Of a stretch of DNA of 25,824 nucleotides, positions 1-8,344 are shown in pieces. The stretch is from a virus. The DNA lies in IMG/VR virus record IMGVR_UViG_3300038461_000380, positions 1-25,824 of that record; one strand, given 5' to 3'. A model generated the notes under the pieces. That model ran no database searches. It was given only the letters and a program-made list of their open reading frames with translations, and had not been told where the DNA came from. How positions within the stretch are numbered: position 1 is the stretch's first letter; the number at the start of each line of letters is the position of its first letter. The translations under genes were made by a program, and so were the position numbers.

Positions 1-534
1 GAGGCAATATGCAGGGCTTACTCAAATACTTATGGTTTGCCCATAAATATAGTTAATTCAATGAATATAATAGGGGAACGTCAACATTCAGAAAAATTTA
101 TTCCTCTTTGTATAAAAAAGATATTAAATGATGAGATAATACAAGTTCATTCAAATGAAAACTTAACTAAGTCAGGAACAAGATTTTATCTTCATGCCAG
201 AAATATAGCTAAAGCATTACAATTTATACTGGAAAAAACAGATGAGAAGTTAAATAAAATTGATGCTTCATTGGGTTGTTGGAATGTAGTTGGGGATAAA
301 GAGATAGAAAATTCTGAATTAGCAAAAATAATAGGTTCCATTATTGGAAAAGATATTAAAATGGAAATGATAAATTTTCATTCCAGTCGTCCAGGACATG
401 ACCTTCGATATGCTTTGAGTGGGGAAAAATTGAAAAAAGCCGGATTTAATTATCCCAAGTCTTTTATGGACACCCTTAAAAAAACAGTGGAATGGTACTT
501 AAAGACGGAAAATAAAAAGTGGTTAAATATTTAA
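1..534 (+). CDS. NAD-dependent sugar-nucleotide epimerase/dehydratase, C-terminal part (5' truncated)
   Basis: The frame is open from base 1, so the gene continues upstream of the window; the first in-frame TTG at 37 is internal, not the start. The first visible residues (EAICRAYSNTYGLPINIV) match the stretch just after the YxxxK catalytic motif in extended short-chain dehydrogenases such as dTDP-glucose 4,6-dehydratase and UDP-glucose 4-epimerase. GERQHSEKFIPL and RFYLHARNIAKAL correspond to the family's GPxQxPEKxIP and R-[DF]-[WY]-[LI]-x-V-x-D-x-A segments. The Rossmann NAD site and catalytic Tyr/Lys lie outside the window. Expected role: making or converting a nucleotide sugar for the glycosyltransferases downstream. 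RmlB-like dehydratase is the closest fit by eye, but the exact reaction cannot be fixed from this fragment. Confidence 0.8.
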   Translation, partial: EAICRAYSNTYGLPINIVNSMNIIGERQHSEKFIPLCIKKILNDEIIQVHSNENLTKSGTRFYLHARNIAKALQFILEKTDEKLNKIDASLGCWNVVGDKEIENSELAKIIGSIIGKDIKMEMINFHSSRPGHDLRYALSGEKLKKAGFNYPKSFMDTLKKTVEWYLKTENKKWLNI

Positions 535-560
535 AAATAATAAAAATTAATTAAAATATT

Positions 561-1427
561 ATGAAAATTCTTATAACGGGAGGATTAGGTTATATAGGTT
601 CTAAGTTAGTTTTAAAATTGAAAGAGAGTGGGCACGAAGTAGAAGTATTTGATAGACCAAAAGACATCTTAAGTAAAGAGCAATTAGAAGAAGCGATTAT
701 AGGAAAAGATATTGTATATCACTTGGCTGCGTTGGCGGAGATAAAATATACAGATGCTCATCCAGAAGAAACATTCGAAACTAATATCGTAGGAACAAAC
801 AATATAGCACAGATATGTGCAGAAAAAGGCGTAATGTTAAATTTTGTTTCAACTTGTTGTATTTATGGAAACCCATTAGAAAATCCATCAGTTGAAGATA
901 GATTGATAAATCCTACTGATACTTACGCAATGTCAAAAGCTTCTGGTGAATATTTAGTTAAAATGTGGGGATTAGCAAAGGGTTTAAAATATAACATTTT
1001 AAGATTTGGGACGGTTTACGGACAGAGCTTAAGTAGAGAGATGAGATATGATATGTGCATACAAAAATTTCTTGATTCTGCCCATAAAAAAGAAGATATC
1101 TATATCACTGGAGATGGAAAACAGTCAAGAAACTTTATACATATAGATGATTTGGTTAGAGGTTTAGTTTTGATTACTGATAAAAATATAGTTGGAGAAA
1201 CAATAAATTTGGCTGGAAAAGATAAAATTTCTATCAATAAAATAGCTGAATATGCTCAAAGATTCGGGGCGGGAAGTATAACTTATATACCTTCAAGGAA
1301 AGATGATTTTGAAGACCAAAATGTATGTTTAAAAAAGGCAAAAAGGTTGCTTAGCTGGGAGCCAAAGATAAAATTTGAGGAAGGTATAAAAGATTTCTTT
1401 AATTGGATTTTAACATGTTATCAATAA
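561..1427 (+). CDS. NAD-dependent nucleotide-sugar epimerase/dehydratase (extended SDR)
   Basis: A complete 288-residue extended short-chain dehydrogenase/reductase. The N-terminal GGLGYIG (residues 7-13) is the glycine-rich NAD(P)-binding loop, YHLAALA (53-59) is the conserved second strand, STCCIYG (97-103) carries the catalytic Ser/Thr, and YAMSK (122-126) is the YxxxK catalytic pair. RNFIHIDDLVRGL in the C-terminal half matches the RxxxHVDDxA sugar-binding region. It probably epimerises or dehydrates a UDP- or dTDP-sugar in the cytoplasm. The ATG at 561 follows a 26-nt A/T-only gap with no Shine-Dalgarno sequence. The 3' end overlaps the next glycosyltransferase by 13 nt, so the two are probably co-translated. 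Substrate is not determinable by eye. Confidence 0.88.
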   Translation: MKILITGGLGYIGSKLVLKLKESGHEVEVFDRPKDILSKEQLEEAIIGKDIVYHLAALAEIKYTDAHPEETFETNIVGTNNIAQICAEKGVMLNFVSTCCIYGNPLENPSVEDRLINPTDTYAMSKASGEYLVKMWGLAKGLKYNILRFGTVYGQSLSREMRYDMCIQKFLDSAHKKEDIYITGDGKQSRNFIHIDDLVRGLVLITDKNIVGETINLAGKDKISINKIAEYAQRFGAGSITYIPSRKDDFEDQNVCLKKAKRLLSWEPKIKFEEGIKDFFNWILTCYQ

Positions 1428-2188
1428 TAATTCCGAGTTTTAAAGATGAATATTTGCATAATACGATTGATTCTCTTTTGAAAAATGCAAAAGGGGATAT
1501 TGAAATTATTCCAGTTTTAGATGGATGCTGGACAGAAAAACCGATAGCAGATGATGAGAGGATAAAAATAGTGCATTTAGGAAAATCAAGAGGCATGCGT
1601 GATGCTATAAATGCTGGCGTGGCTGTTGCGAAAGGTGAATTTTTAATGAGGGCTGATAGTCATTGTTCCTTTGGCGATGGATACGACGTGATACTTGAAA
1701 AGGATTGTCAGCCGAATTGGATAATGACACCGAGGAGATATTTTTTAGACCCTACAAAATGGCAACTTATGGATATCCCGCCTGTTGATTACATGAAACT
1801 TAAAATAGTTAACTATGAAAGAAGTCAAAAGTTTTCAGGTGTTAATTGGGAAAGGCCAGATAGAAAGGATATAATGGTTGATGAAACAATGGCAATGCAA
1901 GGTTCTTGCTGGTTTATGCCTCACAAGTGGTGGGATAATGTTATTGGGGAGTTGCAATCGGAGGGATATGATACCCATTATCAAGATAGTCACGAGATGG
2001 TTTTTAAAACTTGGAAGGCAGGTGGAAAGTTAATGGTTGATAAGAATACTTGGCACTCTCATAAGCATAGAGATTTTCCCAGAACTCATGGTTATGGCGG
2101 TGAGGCGGCGGATAAGTGCTTTGCTTACTCTTTAAGTGTTTGGAAAGATTATTACCAAAATGAAATTTTACCTCTTTGGAAGATATGA
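1415..2188 (+). CDS. Family 2 glycosyltransferase with polypeptide-GalNAc-transferase-like motifs
   Basis: 257 residues from the ATG at 1415; an in-frame TTG 12 nt upstream would add four residues and is less likely. The N-terminus LSIIIPSFKDEYLHNTIDSL is the classic GT2 (GT-A fold) start, VLDGCW (34-39) is the nucleotide-binding strand, and RADSHC (79-84) supplies a D81-S-H83 metal site in place of the usual DxD. The later DSHEMVFKTWKAGGKL and NTWHSH (211-216) align with the acceptor/metal region of GT27 polypeptide N-acetylgalactosaminyltransferases, where an invariant His follows a W-x-x-GG-x-L block. Known for that family: transfer of GalNAc to Ser/Thr. Whether this protein glycosylates a polypeptide or a glycan is open. 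The stop overlaps the next ATG as ATGA. Confidence 0.82.
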   Translation: MLSIIIPSFKDEYLHNTIDSLLKNAKGDIEIIPVLDGCWTEKPIADDERIKIVHLGKSRGMRDAINAGVAVAKGEFLMRADSHCSFGDGYDVILEKDCQPNWIMTPRRYFLDPTKWQLMDIPPVDYMKLKIVNYERSQKFSGVNWERPDRKDIMVDETMAMQGSCWFMPHKWWDNVIGELQSEGYDTHYQDSHEMVFKTWKAGGKLMVDKNTWHSHKHRDFPRTHGYGGEAADKCFAYSLSVWKDYYQNEILPLWKI

Positions 2189-2907
2189 AAAATTTATTGA
2201 TTTATTTAAGTCCGAATAAATGTTTTAGTAAAGAATGTGAAACTTTGGCTAAAATACAGATTGAAAATAGTATTGAATTGGGATGGAAAAAGGAAGACAT
2301 ATTGCTCGTTACCAATTTTGATTACAAGTATATGGGAGTTAAGTCCGAGGTTGTTGAAGATGACAATTATTGTGCCTTAAGACCAAGGTCGATAAATTCA
2401 ATAATTATTCCTCACTTGATAGAAAAGGGGATAATAAAAGATAGTTTTATTTACTGGGTTCATGATTTTGATGTTTATCAGATGAATTATTTTAGTGAAG
2501 ACATCCTTGGATTAGAAGAATTTGATGTTGGATTAACGGATTACGGTTGGAAGGAAAACTGGTGCATGGGTAGCTTTTTTGTAAAAAAGGGTTGCAAAGA
2601 AATTTTTATAGAGTTGAAAAAAATAGTTGAAAAGAACATAGAGGACGAGAAGGCAATGATGCAAATTACTTCGAAGTCTTGGGTTATGAACAGATGCAAA
2701 AGAATGAACATAACTTATGACTTCGGAATGAGAAATATTGTTTCTAATTATGGAAAAGCAGAAAAGCCTTTAAAAGTTTTACACTTTCATCCATATTATA
2801 GGTGGGTTAAAACTTTGGATATTTTTATGTATGGAAAGAATGAATTACAAATGCCTTTGATGGATAAAAGGTTAATAAAATTATTTAATAAATATGATAT
2901 CAGGTGA
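2185..2907 (+). CDS. Putative glycosyltransferase-like protein of unrecognised family
   Basis: 240 residues from the ATG at 2185, which overlaps the previous stop as ATGA (the frame is open further up from a TTG at 2176). I do not recognise the family. FIYWVHDFDVYQM (88-100) places D95-x-D97 after a hydrophobic strand, which is the usual position of the nucleotide-sugar/metal motif of GT-A glycosyltransferases. NWCMGSFFVKKG follows where an acceptor loop would be expected. The N-terminus LLIYLSPN is a first-strand-like segment. Position between a GT2 and another glycosyltransferase-like gene, with translational coupling on both sides, supports a role in glycan assembly. No signal peptide or membrane segment. 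Function is inference from context plus one motif. Confidence 0.5.
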   Translation: MKNLLIYLSPNKCFSKECETLAKIQIENSIELGWKKEDILLVTNFDYKYMGVKSEVVEDDNYCALRPRSINSIIIPHLIEKGIIKDSFIYWVHDFDVYQMNYFSEDILGLEEFDVGLTDYGWKENWCMGSFFVKKGCKEIFIELKKIVEKNIEDEKAMMQITSKSWVMNRCKRMNITYDFGMRNIVSNYGKAEKPLKVLHFHPYYRWVKTLDIFMYGKNELQMPLMDKRLIKLFNKYDIR

Positions 2908-3577
2908 TATTTGCATATTATTCCTTACGGTTAATAAAGTTCCAAAATACTGGTCTGAATTTCAAAGAAAAGTCTTGATGGAGGCCGCTGGAAAAATACC
3001 GATAATTACAGTTGCAAAAGAAAAACAGGATTGGGGTTCTGTTAATTTGATTCAAGAGGAGCCGATTTCCGTTTCTAATATTTATTGGCAAATGTTGAAG
3101 GTAGCTAAAACCGTTGATACAAAATATGTGGCAATAGCCGAAGACGATGTTTTATATCCTTATGAGCATTTTCACTCTTTCAGACCACCATTAGATACTT
3201 TTGCCTACAATTCAATCCGTTGGCAAGTTCATACATGGGAGCCGACATATTATTGGAGGTCGAAGATAGCTAATTATTCCCTTATTGCTCCGAGGGAGTT
3301 GATGATTGAGGCGTTGGAGGAAAGGTTTAAAAAGTATCCAGATGGTATCCCAGAAGAAAAGGCAGGGGAGCTTGGCAGGTGGACAGTTGAAAAAAGGTTG
3401 AAGGTTGAGGTCAGAAAGGCGATTGAATTTAGGACTACGATAGGATTGGTTTGTGTCCATCATGACTTTGGAATAGACCCATTAGAAAGAAATCATAGAA
3501 AGAGAATGGGAATGTTGAGAGCTTTTGATATTCCTTATTGGGGTCGTTCGGAGGATGTAATAAAAAAATTTATATGA
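2894..3577 (+). CDS. Glycosyltransferase-like protein, paralog A of a three-member family
   Basis: 227 residues, ATG at 2894 overlapping the preceding gene by 14 nt. A first strand (ICILFLTVNK) is followed by YVAIAEDDVLYPYEHF (78-93), whose EDDVLYP block recurs as ESDCLYP in the gene at 4865 and ENDVLYP in the gene at 6634. The C-terminal IPYWGRSEDVIKKF likewise matches IPYWGTAEEVRKKY at the end of the 4865 gene. The hydrophobic strand plus acidic [DE]xD-type motif fits a compact GT-A nucleotide-sugar transferase, but this is structural reasoning, not a family match. The stop overlaps the methyltransferase start as ATGA. Confidence 0.55.
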   Translation: MISGDICILFLTVNKVPKYWSEFQRKVLMEAAGKIPIITVAKEKQDWGSVNLIQEEPISVSNIYWQMLKVAKTVDTKYVAIAEDDVLYPYEHFHSFRPPLDTFAYNSIRWQVHTWEPTYYWRSKIANYSLIAPRELMIEALEERFKKYPDGIPEEKAGELGRWTVEKRLKVEVRKAIEFRTTIGLVCVHHDFGIDPLERNHRKRMGMLRAFDIPYWGRSEDVIKKFI

Positions 3578-4113
3578 CAATTAAGTTTTATAAATACGAC
3601 AAATACGGGGCTTATCACTGGCATTGGTATCAATATAAGAAGACATATATTGACCATGTAAACAAGGTTAAAGATTGGATTAAGGAAAAAAATGTTCTTG
3701 ATGTTGGGGCGGGAGATGGTTTAATAACAAGCATATTGGGAGCAAGAGGCATAGATAATGAGCCTGCTGGGGTTAAATTGGCTCGAGAAAGAGGTGTAGA
3801 TGTTATATTGGGAGATGCTCATAATCTACCCTTTAAAGATGAAGAATTTGAAGCTGTTTTTATGGGTGATACCTTAGAACATTTAGAATTTCCTGAAAAG
3901 GCAATAAAAGAGGCAAGAAGGGTTTTAAAGCATTATCTTTATTTGTCAACACCAATGAAGGGAGGCGGTTGGGATGTTTTACAATATAGAGAATGGAGCC
4001 CAGAGGAGTTAAAAGAAATGGTTGAAAATCAAGGTTTTAAAATGATTGGAGATATGGAAATGGTAGGTAAAAGAAGTTTTAGAAAATCTTATGCTAAATT
4101 TGAAAAAATATGA
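3574..4113 (+). CDS. Class I SAM-dependent methyltransferase
   Basis: 179 residues from the ATG at 3574 (ATGA overlap with the upstream stop; the frame stays open from a TTG at 3538, which I reject). VLDVGAGDG (41-49) is motif I of the class I S-adenosylmethionine fold, GIDNEP (59-64) supplies the acidic residue that binds the ribose, and GDAHNLPFKDEEF (80-92) with LEHLE (101-105) are motifs typical of the Methyltransf_11 group. Such small methyltransferases in glycan clusters usually O- or N-methylate a sugar. The acceptor is unknown. It is followed with an ATGA overlap by the radical SAM gene. Confidence 0.85.
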   Translation: MTIKFYKYDKYGAYHWHWYQYKKTYIDHVNKVKDWIKEKNVLDVGAGDGLITSILGARGIDNEPAGVKLARERGVDVILGDAHNLPFKDEEFEAVFMGDTLEHLEFPEKAIKEARRVLKHYLYLSTPMKGGGWDVLQYREWSPEELKEMVENQGFKMIGDMEMVGKRSFRKSYAKFEKI

Positions 4114-4892
4114 AGATACAAATGGAAAGTTCTACTTTTTGCAATGCGAGATGTTTATTTTGTCCGAGATATGAAATGAAAAGGAAAATGGGAGAGATGT
4201 CAGATGAGATATTTTATAAAGTAATAAAAGATGGAAAGGAAATAAACGCTAAATTTTATTCGCCCTTTCTTAATGGAGAACCTTTCGTTTTTCCGAGAAT
4301 ATGGGAGTGGCTTGATTATATGAAAAAGGAGGAAGTTCAGTTTTCTCTTTATACTAATGCTGAGTTTATGGACGTTGATAGATTGGTAAGTTATCCAAAT
4401 GTAAGATATGTTAATTGTTCTCTTAACGGAGCTACAAAAGAAACCTACGACAAGATTATGAGAGGACCTGACTATGAAAGGTCAAAGAAAAATATTGAAG
4501 AATTAATAAAAAAAGCAAATTTTAGGGTTCAAGTTTCAATGGTTGTTACAGAGGATAATGTTAAAGAGATTGACCAATTTAACAAAATGTGGGGTAAATA
4601 TTCAAAAATGAGGTCTTTTAAGAATTGGGGCGGAGATAGGCACTCTTCTTTTGAAGATAAAGGAGAGAAAAAACCTTGTTGGGCGGTTCTTAATACTATG
4701 GTTATACTTTGGGATGGCAGGGTTGTCCCTTGTTGTATGGACTATGATGGTAAATTAATACTTGGAGATATAAAAAAACAATCATTAAAAGAAATATGGC
4801 ACAATTCATATTGGCTGAGAGAAAAACATCGGAAACTGGATTTCAGTATGATTCCTTGCAAAGAATGCAACTACAACGCCGTTTGTCAATAA
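4110..4892 (+). CDS. Radical SAM protein with SPASM-type C-terminal cysteines
   Basis: 260 residues, ATG overlapping the upstream stop as ATGA. FCNARCLFC carries the CxxxCxxC [4Fe-4S] site (C11, C15, C18) that cleaves S-adenosylmethionine reductively. FLNGEPF (53-59) is the GGEP-like SAM-contacting motif and YTNAEF (81-86) the next core strand. The C-terminal region has C190, C208-C209, then C250-x2-C253-x5-C259, consistent with an auxiliary-cluster SPASM or twitch domain. SPASM enzymes modify peptides (including Ser oxidation in sulfatase maturation) or act in sugar and cofactor pathways. The location inside a glycan cassette does not distinguish these. The start lies three residues from the conserved region, as is common for short phage and surface-polysaccharide members. 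Confidence 0.85.
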   Translation: MKIQMESSTFCNARCLFCPRYEMKRKMGEMSDEIFYKVIKDGKEINAKFYSPFLNGEPFVFPRIWEWLDYMKKEEVQFSLYTNAEFMDVDRLVSYPNVRYVNCSLNGATKETYDKIMRGPDYERSKKNIEELIKKANFRVQVSMVVTEDNVKEIDQFNKMWGKYSKMRSFKNWGGDRHSSFEDKGEKKPCWAVLNTMVILWDGRVVPCCMDYDGKLILGDIKKQSLKEIWHNSYWLREKHRKLDFSMIPCKECNYNAVCQ

Positions 4893-5506
4893 TATACTAT
4901 ACAGCTAATGCAGAGAATATTGAATTTGAAAATAAAATTATTGATAATTTGAAATTGCAAGCAGGAGGAATAACGATTATAAGCGTTTCAAGAAAATCTA
5001 TTGATTTAGGAAAAAATATTTGTGTTGGAGAAAAACCCATATGTTATTCAAGCGAATTAAAGCAGATTTTAATAGGATTAAAAGAGGCTAAAACAGAATT
5101 TTGTTTGGCGGCAGAATCGGATTGTCTTTATCCGCCAGATTATTTCCAATTTATTCCAGAAATAAAAGATAGGGTTTATAGATATAATAATATCAAAATT
5201 CATTTTGAGGGCAGGGATAAATTCTGGAAGAAAAGTTGGGTAGAAGCAGGTCAAATTTGTGGAAGAGATTTTTGGATTAAAAGCATAGAAAAAGTTTTGT
5301 CTGGACAGAAAGATTGGGAGCCTATTAAAGTTAATCCCCCTTTTGTTTTCGATACAAAAGACAAATATGTTTTTTCAGGAGAAAATCCAATACTTTATTT
5401 TAAGACAAGACAGGGAATAGGTTTCAAGACAGGCTTTATACAGGGTTCATCAGAAGAAATTCCTTATTGGGGAACAGCAGAAGAAGTAAGGAAAAAATAT
5501 TTATGA
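4865..5506 (+). CDS. Glycosyltransferase-like protein, paralog B of a three-member family
   Basis: The open frame extends up to 4796, but that would overlap the radical SAM gene by nearly 100 nt, so I start at the ATG at 4865 (213 residues). A TTG at 4883 is an equally plausible start and would place LSIIYYTAN at the N-terminus, like GIIYYTDN in the paralog at 6634. Shared features of the family are a first strand IIYYT, the acidic motif ESDCLYP (84-90) after a hydrophobic strand, and IPYWGTAEEVRKKY at the C-terminus. The role is most likely transfer of a sugar by a GT-A-like fold, but the family is not one I can name. ATGA overlap with the next gene. Confidence 0.55.
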   Translation: MQLQRRLSIIYYTANAENIEFENKIIDNLKLQAGGITIISVSRKSIDLGKNICVGEKPICYSSELKQILIGLKEAKTEFCLAAESDCLYPPDYFQFIPEIKDRVYRYNNIKIHFEGRDKFWKKSWVEAGQICGRDFWIKSIEKVLSGQKDWEPIKVNPPFVFDTKDKYVFSGENPILYFKTRQGIGFKTGFIQGSSEEIPYWGTAEEVRKKYL

Positions 5507-6015
5507 ATATAAAATTAAATAAAACTGATTTATTTTTAGGAAAAAATTATACCACCCACATTCCAATGCTTTTAAAAGCAGTTCAAATGACCGATGGAGC
5601 AGTATTGGAACTTGGAGGAGGTTTATTTAGCACACCATTATTGCATTGGCTTTGCTCTGAAAGCAGAAGAAAATTAATCACTTATGAAAGCAACAGAGAT
5701 TTTGAAAAGTTTCTTAGAACATTTTTCAGTAGAACACATCGTATTATATTTATTGATGATTGGTATAAAATTGATTTAAGGGGTCATTGGAGCGTAGCTT
5801 TTATAGACCATTCTCGTGGAAACGAGGGGGTTGAGGGCAGGAAAAAAGATGCTTTAAGGTTGAAAGATATTGCCGATTTCATTGTTTTACACGATACAAA
5901 TGAAAAAGAATATGTTAGAGATAAGAAGTTTTGGTCGAACTTCAAGTATATTTATCACTGGACTTGGTGCACACCAAACACCAGTATAGTGAGCAATTTT
6001 TATGAAATTAAGTGA
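5503..6015 (+). CDS. Putative class I SAM-dependent methyltransferase
   Basis: 170 residues starting at the ATG that overlaps the upstream stop (ATGA). VLELGGGLFST (34-44) is a recognisable glycine-rich SAM-binding motif, E62 in LITYESN is the ribose-binding acid at the end of strand 2, and AFIDHSRGN (99-107) plus FIVLHDTNE (126-134) resemble motifs IV and the LHD segment seen in FkbM/Methyltransf_24-like enzymes. The protein is short, with no extra domain. A methylation step on a glycan is inferred from the neighbouring glycosyltransferases. Acceptor unknown. Confidence 0.65.
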   Translation: MNIKLNKTDLFLGKNYTTHIPMLLKAVQMTDGAVLELGGGLFSTPLLHWLCSESRRKLITYESNRDFEKFLRTFFSRTHRIIFIDDWYKIDLRGHWSVAFIDHSRGNEGVEGRKKDALRLKDIADFIVLHDTNEKEYVRDKKFWSNFKYIYHWTWCTPNTSIVSNFYEIK

Positions 6016-6631
6016 AGGAATAAACATTATAAGTGGAAGACCAGGGGAAATTCCCGATGCTTCCAGAAATGATTTCCCTGAATTTTTTAGGGAAATGGGT
6101 TTTAAGTCAGGTGCAGAAATAGGAGTTTATAAGGGAGAATATACGAAAATTTTAGCAAGTTCAGGATTGGAAATTTATGCAATTGACCCATGGCGTATTT
6201 ATAGGGATTATGGAAATCCAAGAGGTCAAAAAAGGTTAGACTTTCAATATGACCATACTTGTAGATATCTTTCCGATTGTCCAAATGTAAAAATTGTTCG
6301 AAAAACATCTTTAGAAGCATTAGAAGATTTTCCCGATGGTAGTTTGGACTTTGTTTATATAGACGGAAATCATCATTTTGAGTATGTTGCCCAAGATATA
6401 GTTGAATGGACAAGAAAAGTAAGGAAGGGTGGAATTGTTTCAGGACATGATTATATTTACACCAAGTCAAGGTCAGTTAATGGAGGTTGTGATGTTCATT
6501 ATATAGTTGATGCCTATGTAAAGGCAGCAAAGATAAGAAATTTTTGGGTAGTTGGAAGAAAAAAATACATTGAAGGGGAAAAAAGAGACAGATGGCGTTC
6601 TTGGTTTTGGATTAAAGAGAAAGATTGGTAA
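6002..6631 (+). CDS. Class I SAM-dependent methyltransferase (Methyltransf_24-like)
   Basis: 209 residues, ATG at 6002 overlapping the previous gene by 14 nt. AEIGVYKGEYTKIL (38-51) is the SAM-binding loop in the form usual for sugar O-methyltransferases, IYAIDPW (58-64) places acidic D62, FVYIDGNHHFEYV (117-129) supplies the metal/acceptor-side Asp-His cluster, and GGIVSGHDY (143-151) is the strand-5 motif of this group. It is distinct in sequence from the methyltransferase at 3574 and closer in pattern to the one at 5503. It probably methylates a sugar hydroxyl. The 3' end is 2 nt from the next ATG. Confidence 0.8.
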   Translation: MKLSEGINIISGRPGEIPDASRNDFPEFFREMGFKSGAEIGVYKGEYTKILASSGLEIYAIDPWRIYRDYGNPRGQKRLDFQYDHTCRYLSDCPNVKIVRKTSLEALEDFPDGSLDFVYIDGNHHFEYVAQDIVEWTRKVRKGGIVSGHDYIYTKSRSVNGGCDVHYIVDAYVKAAKIRNFWVVGRKKYIEGEKRDRWRSWFWIKEKDW

Positions 6632-6633
6632 TT

Positions 6634-7356
6634 ATGAAAAAAGGAATAATTTACTATACGGATAACAGGTTGGGGGAGCCATTATTTTCTATTGTTCAGA
6701 AAAATATTTTAAATTCAGGTCTTCCGATTGTTAGTTGTTCATTAAAACCGATAAATTTTGGAAAAAATATAGTTGTTGAAGGGGAAAGTAGTTATCCGAC
6801 AATGGTTAGGCAAATTATTACTGCCTTAGAGGCAAGTGATTCTGATTATGTGTTTTTTTGTGAAAATGATGTTTTATATCCAAAAACACACTTTGATTTT
6901 GAACCAAAAAGGGATGATATTTTTTATTATAATGGAAATGTTTGGAGGTGGTGGATTTATGGTGAGAAAGCAATTACATATGATAGGTTGATTTCTCTTT
7001 CTGGTCTTTGTGTAAATAGAAATTTGGCATTAGAAAATTATAAAATTAGATTAAAAAAAATAGAGGAATTGGAAAAAAAGGAATTTGAAACTCATGAACC
7101 AAGGATAATTAGAGTTTGGGGTTATGAGCCTGGAACCAAAAAGAAAAGAAGAGGAGGCATTACAGATGATGATTTTGAAATGTGGTATTCAGAAGAACCG
7201 ATTGTTGATTTAAGACACGATAAAACTTTCACCTGTTCAAAAGTATCATTAAGTAATTTTAAACATCAACCAATTGGTTGGATAGAAATAACAATAGATA
7301 AAATAAATTATTGGAATTTAAGAGAAATATATAATTCATGTAATTGGAAAAATTAA
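6634..7356 (+). CDS. Glycosyltransferase-like protein, paralog C of a three-member family
   Basis: 240 residues from ATG 6634, 2 nt after the upstream stop; the in-frame TTG at 6625 overlaps the previous gene and is less likely. GIIYYTDNR (4-12) and YVFFCENDVLYPKTHF (72-87) match the IIYYT and [DE]xDxLYP blocks of the genes at 2894 and 4865. The C-terminal IPYWG is degenerate here (INYWN). It has an extra charged, Lys/Glu-rich segment around residues 110-160 not seen in the other two. Same tentative role as its paralogs; divergence suggests a different donor or acceptor. Confidence 0.55.
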   Translation: MKKGIIYYTDNRLGEPLFSIVQKNILNSGLPIVSCSLKPINFGKNIVVEGESSYPTMVRQIITALEASDSDYVFFCENDVLYPKTHFDFEPKRDDIFYYNGNVWRWWIYGEKAITYDRLISLSGLCVNRNLALENYKIRLKKIEELEKKEFETHEPRIIRVWGYEPGTKKKRRGGITDDDFEMWYSEEPIVDLRHDKTFTCSKVSLSNFKHQPIGWIEITIDKINYWNLREIYNSCNWKN

Positions 7357-7365
7357 CAAAAAAAT

Positions 7366-8343
7366 ATGAAAAACAAATGTGATTTAAGCATTTTAATTCC
7401 AAGTCGAAATGAGGAGTTTTTAAAAAATACAATAGATGACGTTTTACTTAACATAGAAGCAGATACTGAAATTATTGTTGTTTTTGATGGTCAATGGCCC
7501 GTAGAACCGATACCGCAAAATGAGAGGGTAAATATAATTTATGTTAAAGATTCTATTGGTCAAAGGGCAGCGACAAATCTTGCTTGTAAGTTAGCAAGGG
7601 GAAAATATGTAATGAAGATTGACGCTCATTGTTCTTTTGATAAGGGTTTTGACAGAAAAATGATAGAAATGTTTAATATGGCTGGTGAAAATACAACTAT
7701 GGTTCCAATAATGCGTAATTTATGGGCATTTGATTGGAATTGTAGAAGATGCGGTTGGAAAAAGTATCAAGGTCCTACTCCTAAAAGATGCCCTCAATGT
7801 AATGATTCCCGCTATATTATTAAAAAGATTATGTGGGTTGGAAAACATAATCCTCAGTCAACTTCTTATTGTTTCGATTCAGAACCGCATTTCCAGTATT
7901 TTGAGGATTATAAACATAGACCGATTTATGAAAAAGATAAAAAAGAAAAAGGCTTAACAGAAACAATGAGTTTGCAGGGTTCTTGTTTCATGTGCACTCG
8001 TGAAAAATACTGGGAATTAAATATTTGTGATGAAAGTTTTGGTTCTTGGGGTAATCAGGGTATTGAAGTAGCTTGTAAAACTTGGTTATCGGGTGGTCAA
8101 GTATTAGTTAATCATAATACTTGGTATGCACATATGTTTCGCACGCAAGGAGGAGATTTCTCTTTTCCATACGAACAGTCAGGAAGAGAAGTTTTAAAAA
8201 CAAAAAATAAGGTTTGGAATTTTTTTCTTGATGGAAAATGGGATAAACAAAAATTTAAAATGAGTTGGCTTGTTGAAAAATTTAATCCTGTGCCTGGTTG
8301 GACACAGGAAAGTATAATAAAATTAAAAAATAATAAAAATTAA
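7366..8343 (+). CDS. Family 2 glycosyltransferase with inserted zinc ribbon, GalNAc-transferase-like motifs
   Basis: 325 residues. LSILIPSRNEEFLKNTIDDV (7-26) is the GT2 N-terminus, VVFDGQW (38-44) the next strand, and KIDAHCSF (84-91) the D86-A-H88 metal site. WGNQGIEVACKTWLSGGQVL (228-247) followed by NTWYAHMFR (251-259) closely mirrors the WGGEN...W-x-x-GG-x-L...GHxFR region of GT27 polypeptide GalNAc-transferases. Between the two halves there is CRRC (126-129) and CPQC (142-145), a four-cysteine zinc ribbon not present in the sibling enzyme at 1415. The ribbon may bind acceptor or stabilise the fold. The gene starts 9 nt after the previous stop and ends 1 nt before the next ATG. Confidence 0.82.
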   Translation: MKNKCDLSILIPSRNEEFLKNTIDDVLLNIEADTEIIVVFDGQWPVEPIPQNERVNIIYVKDSIGQRAATNLACKLARGKYVMKIDAHCSFDKGFDRKMIEMFNMAGENTTMVPIMRNLWAFDWNCRRCGWKKYQGPTPKRCPQCNDSRYIIKKIMWVGKHNPQSTSYCFDSEPHFQYFEDYKHRPIYEKDKKEKGLTETMSLQGSCFMCTREKYWELNICDESFGSWGNQGIEVACKTWLSGGQVLVNHNTWYAHMFRTQGGDFSFPYEQSGREVLKTKNKVWNFFLDGKWDKQKFKMSWLVEKFNPVPGWTQESIIKLKNNKN

Positions 8344-8344
8344 T

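Noticed and set aside
4796-4864. Longer N-terminus for the glycosyltransferase-like protein at 4865
   Set aside because: It would overlap the SPASM end of the radical SAM gene by 97 nt, and the extra residues have no counterpart in the two paralogs.
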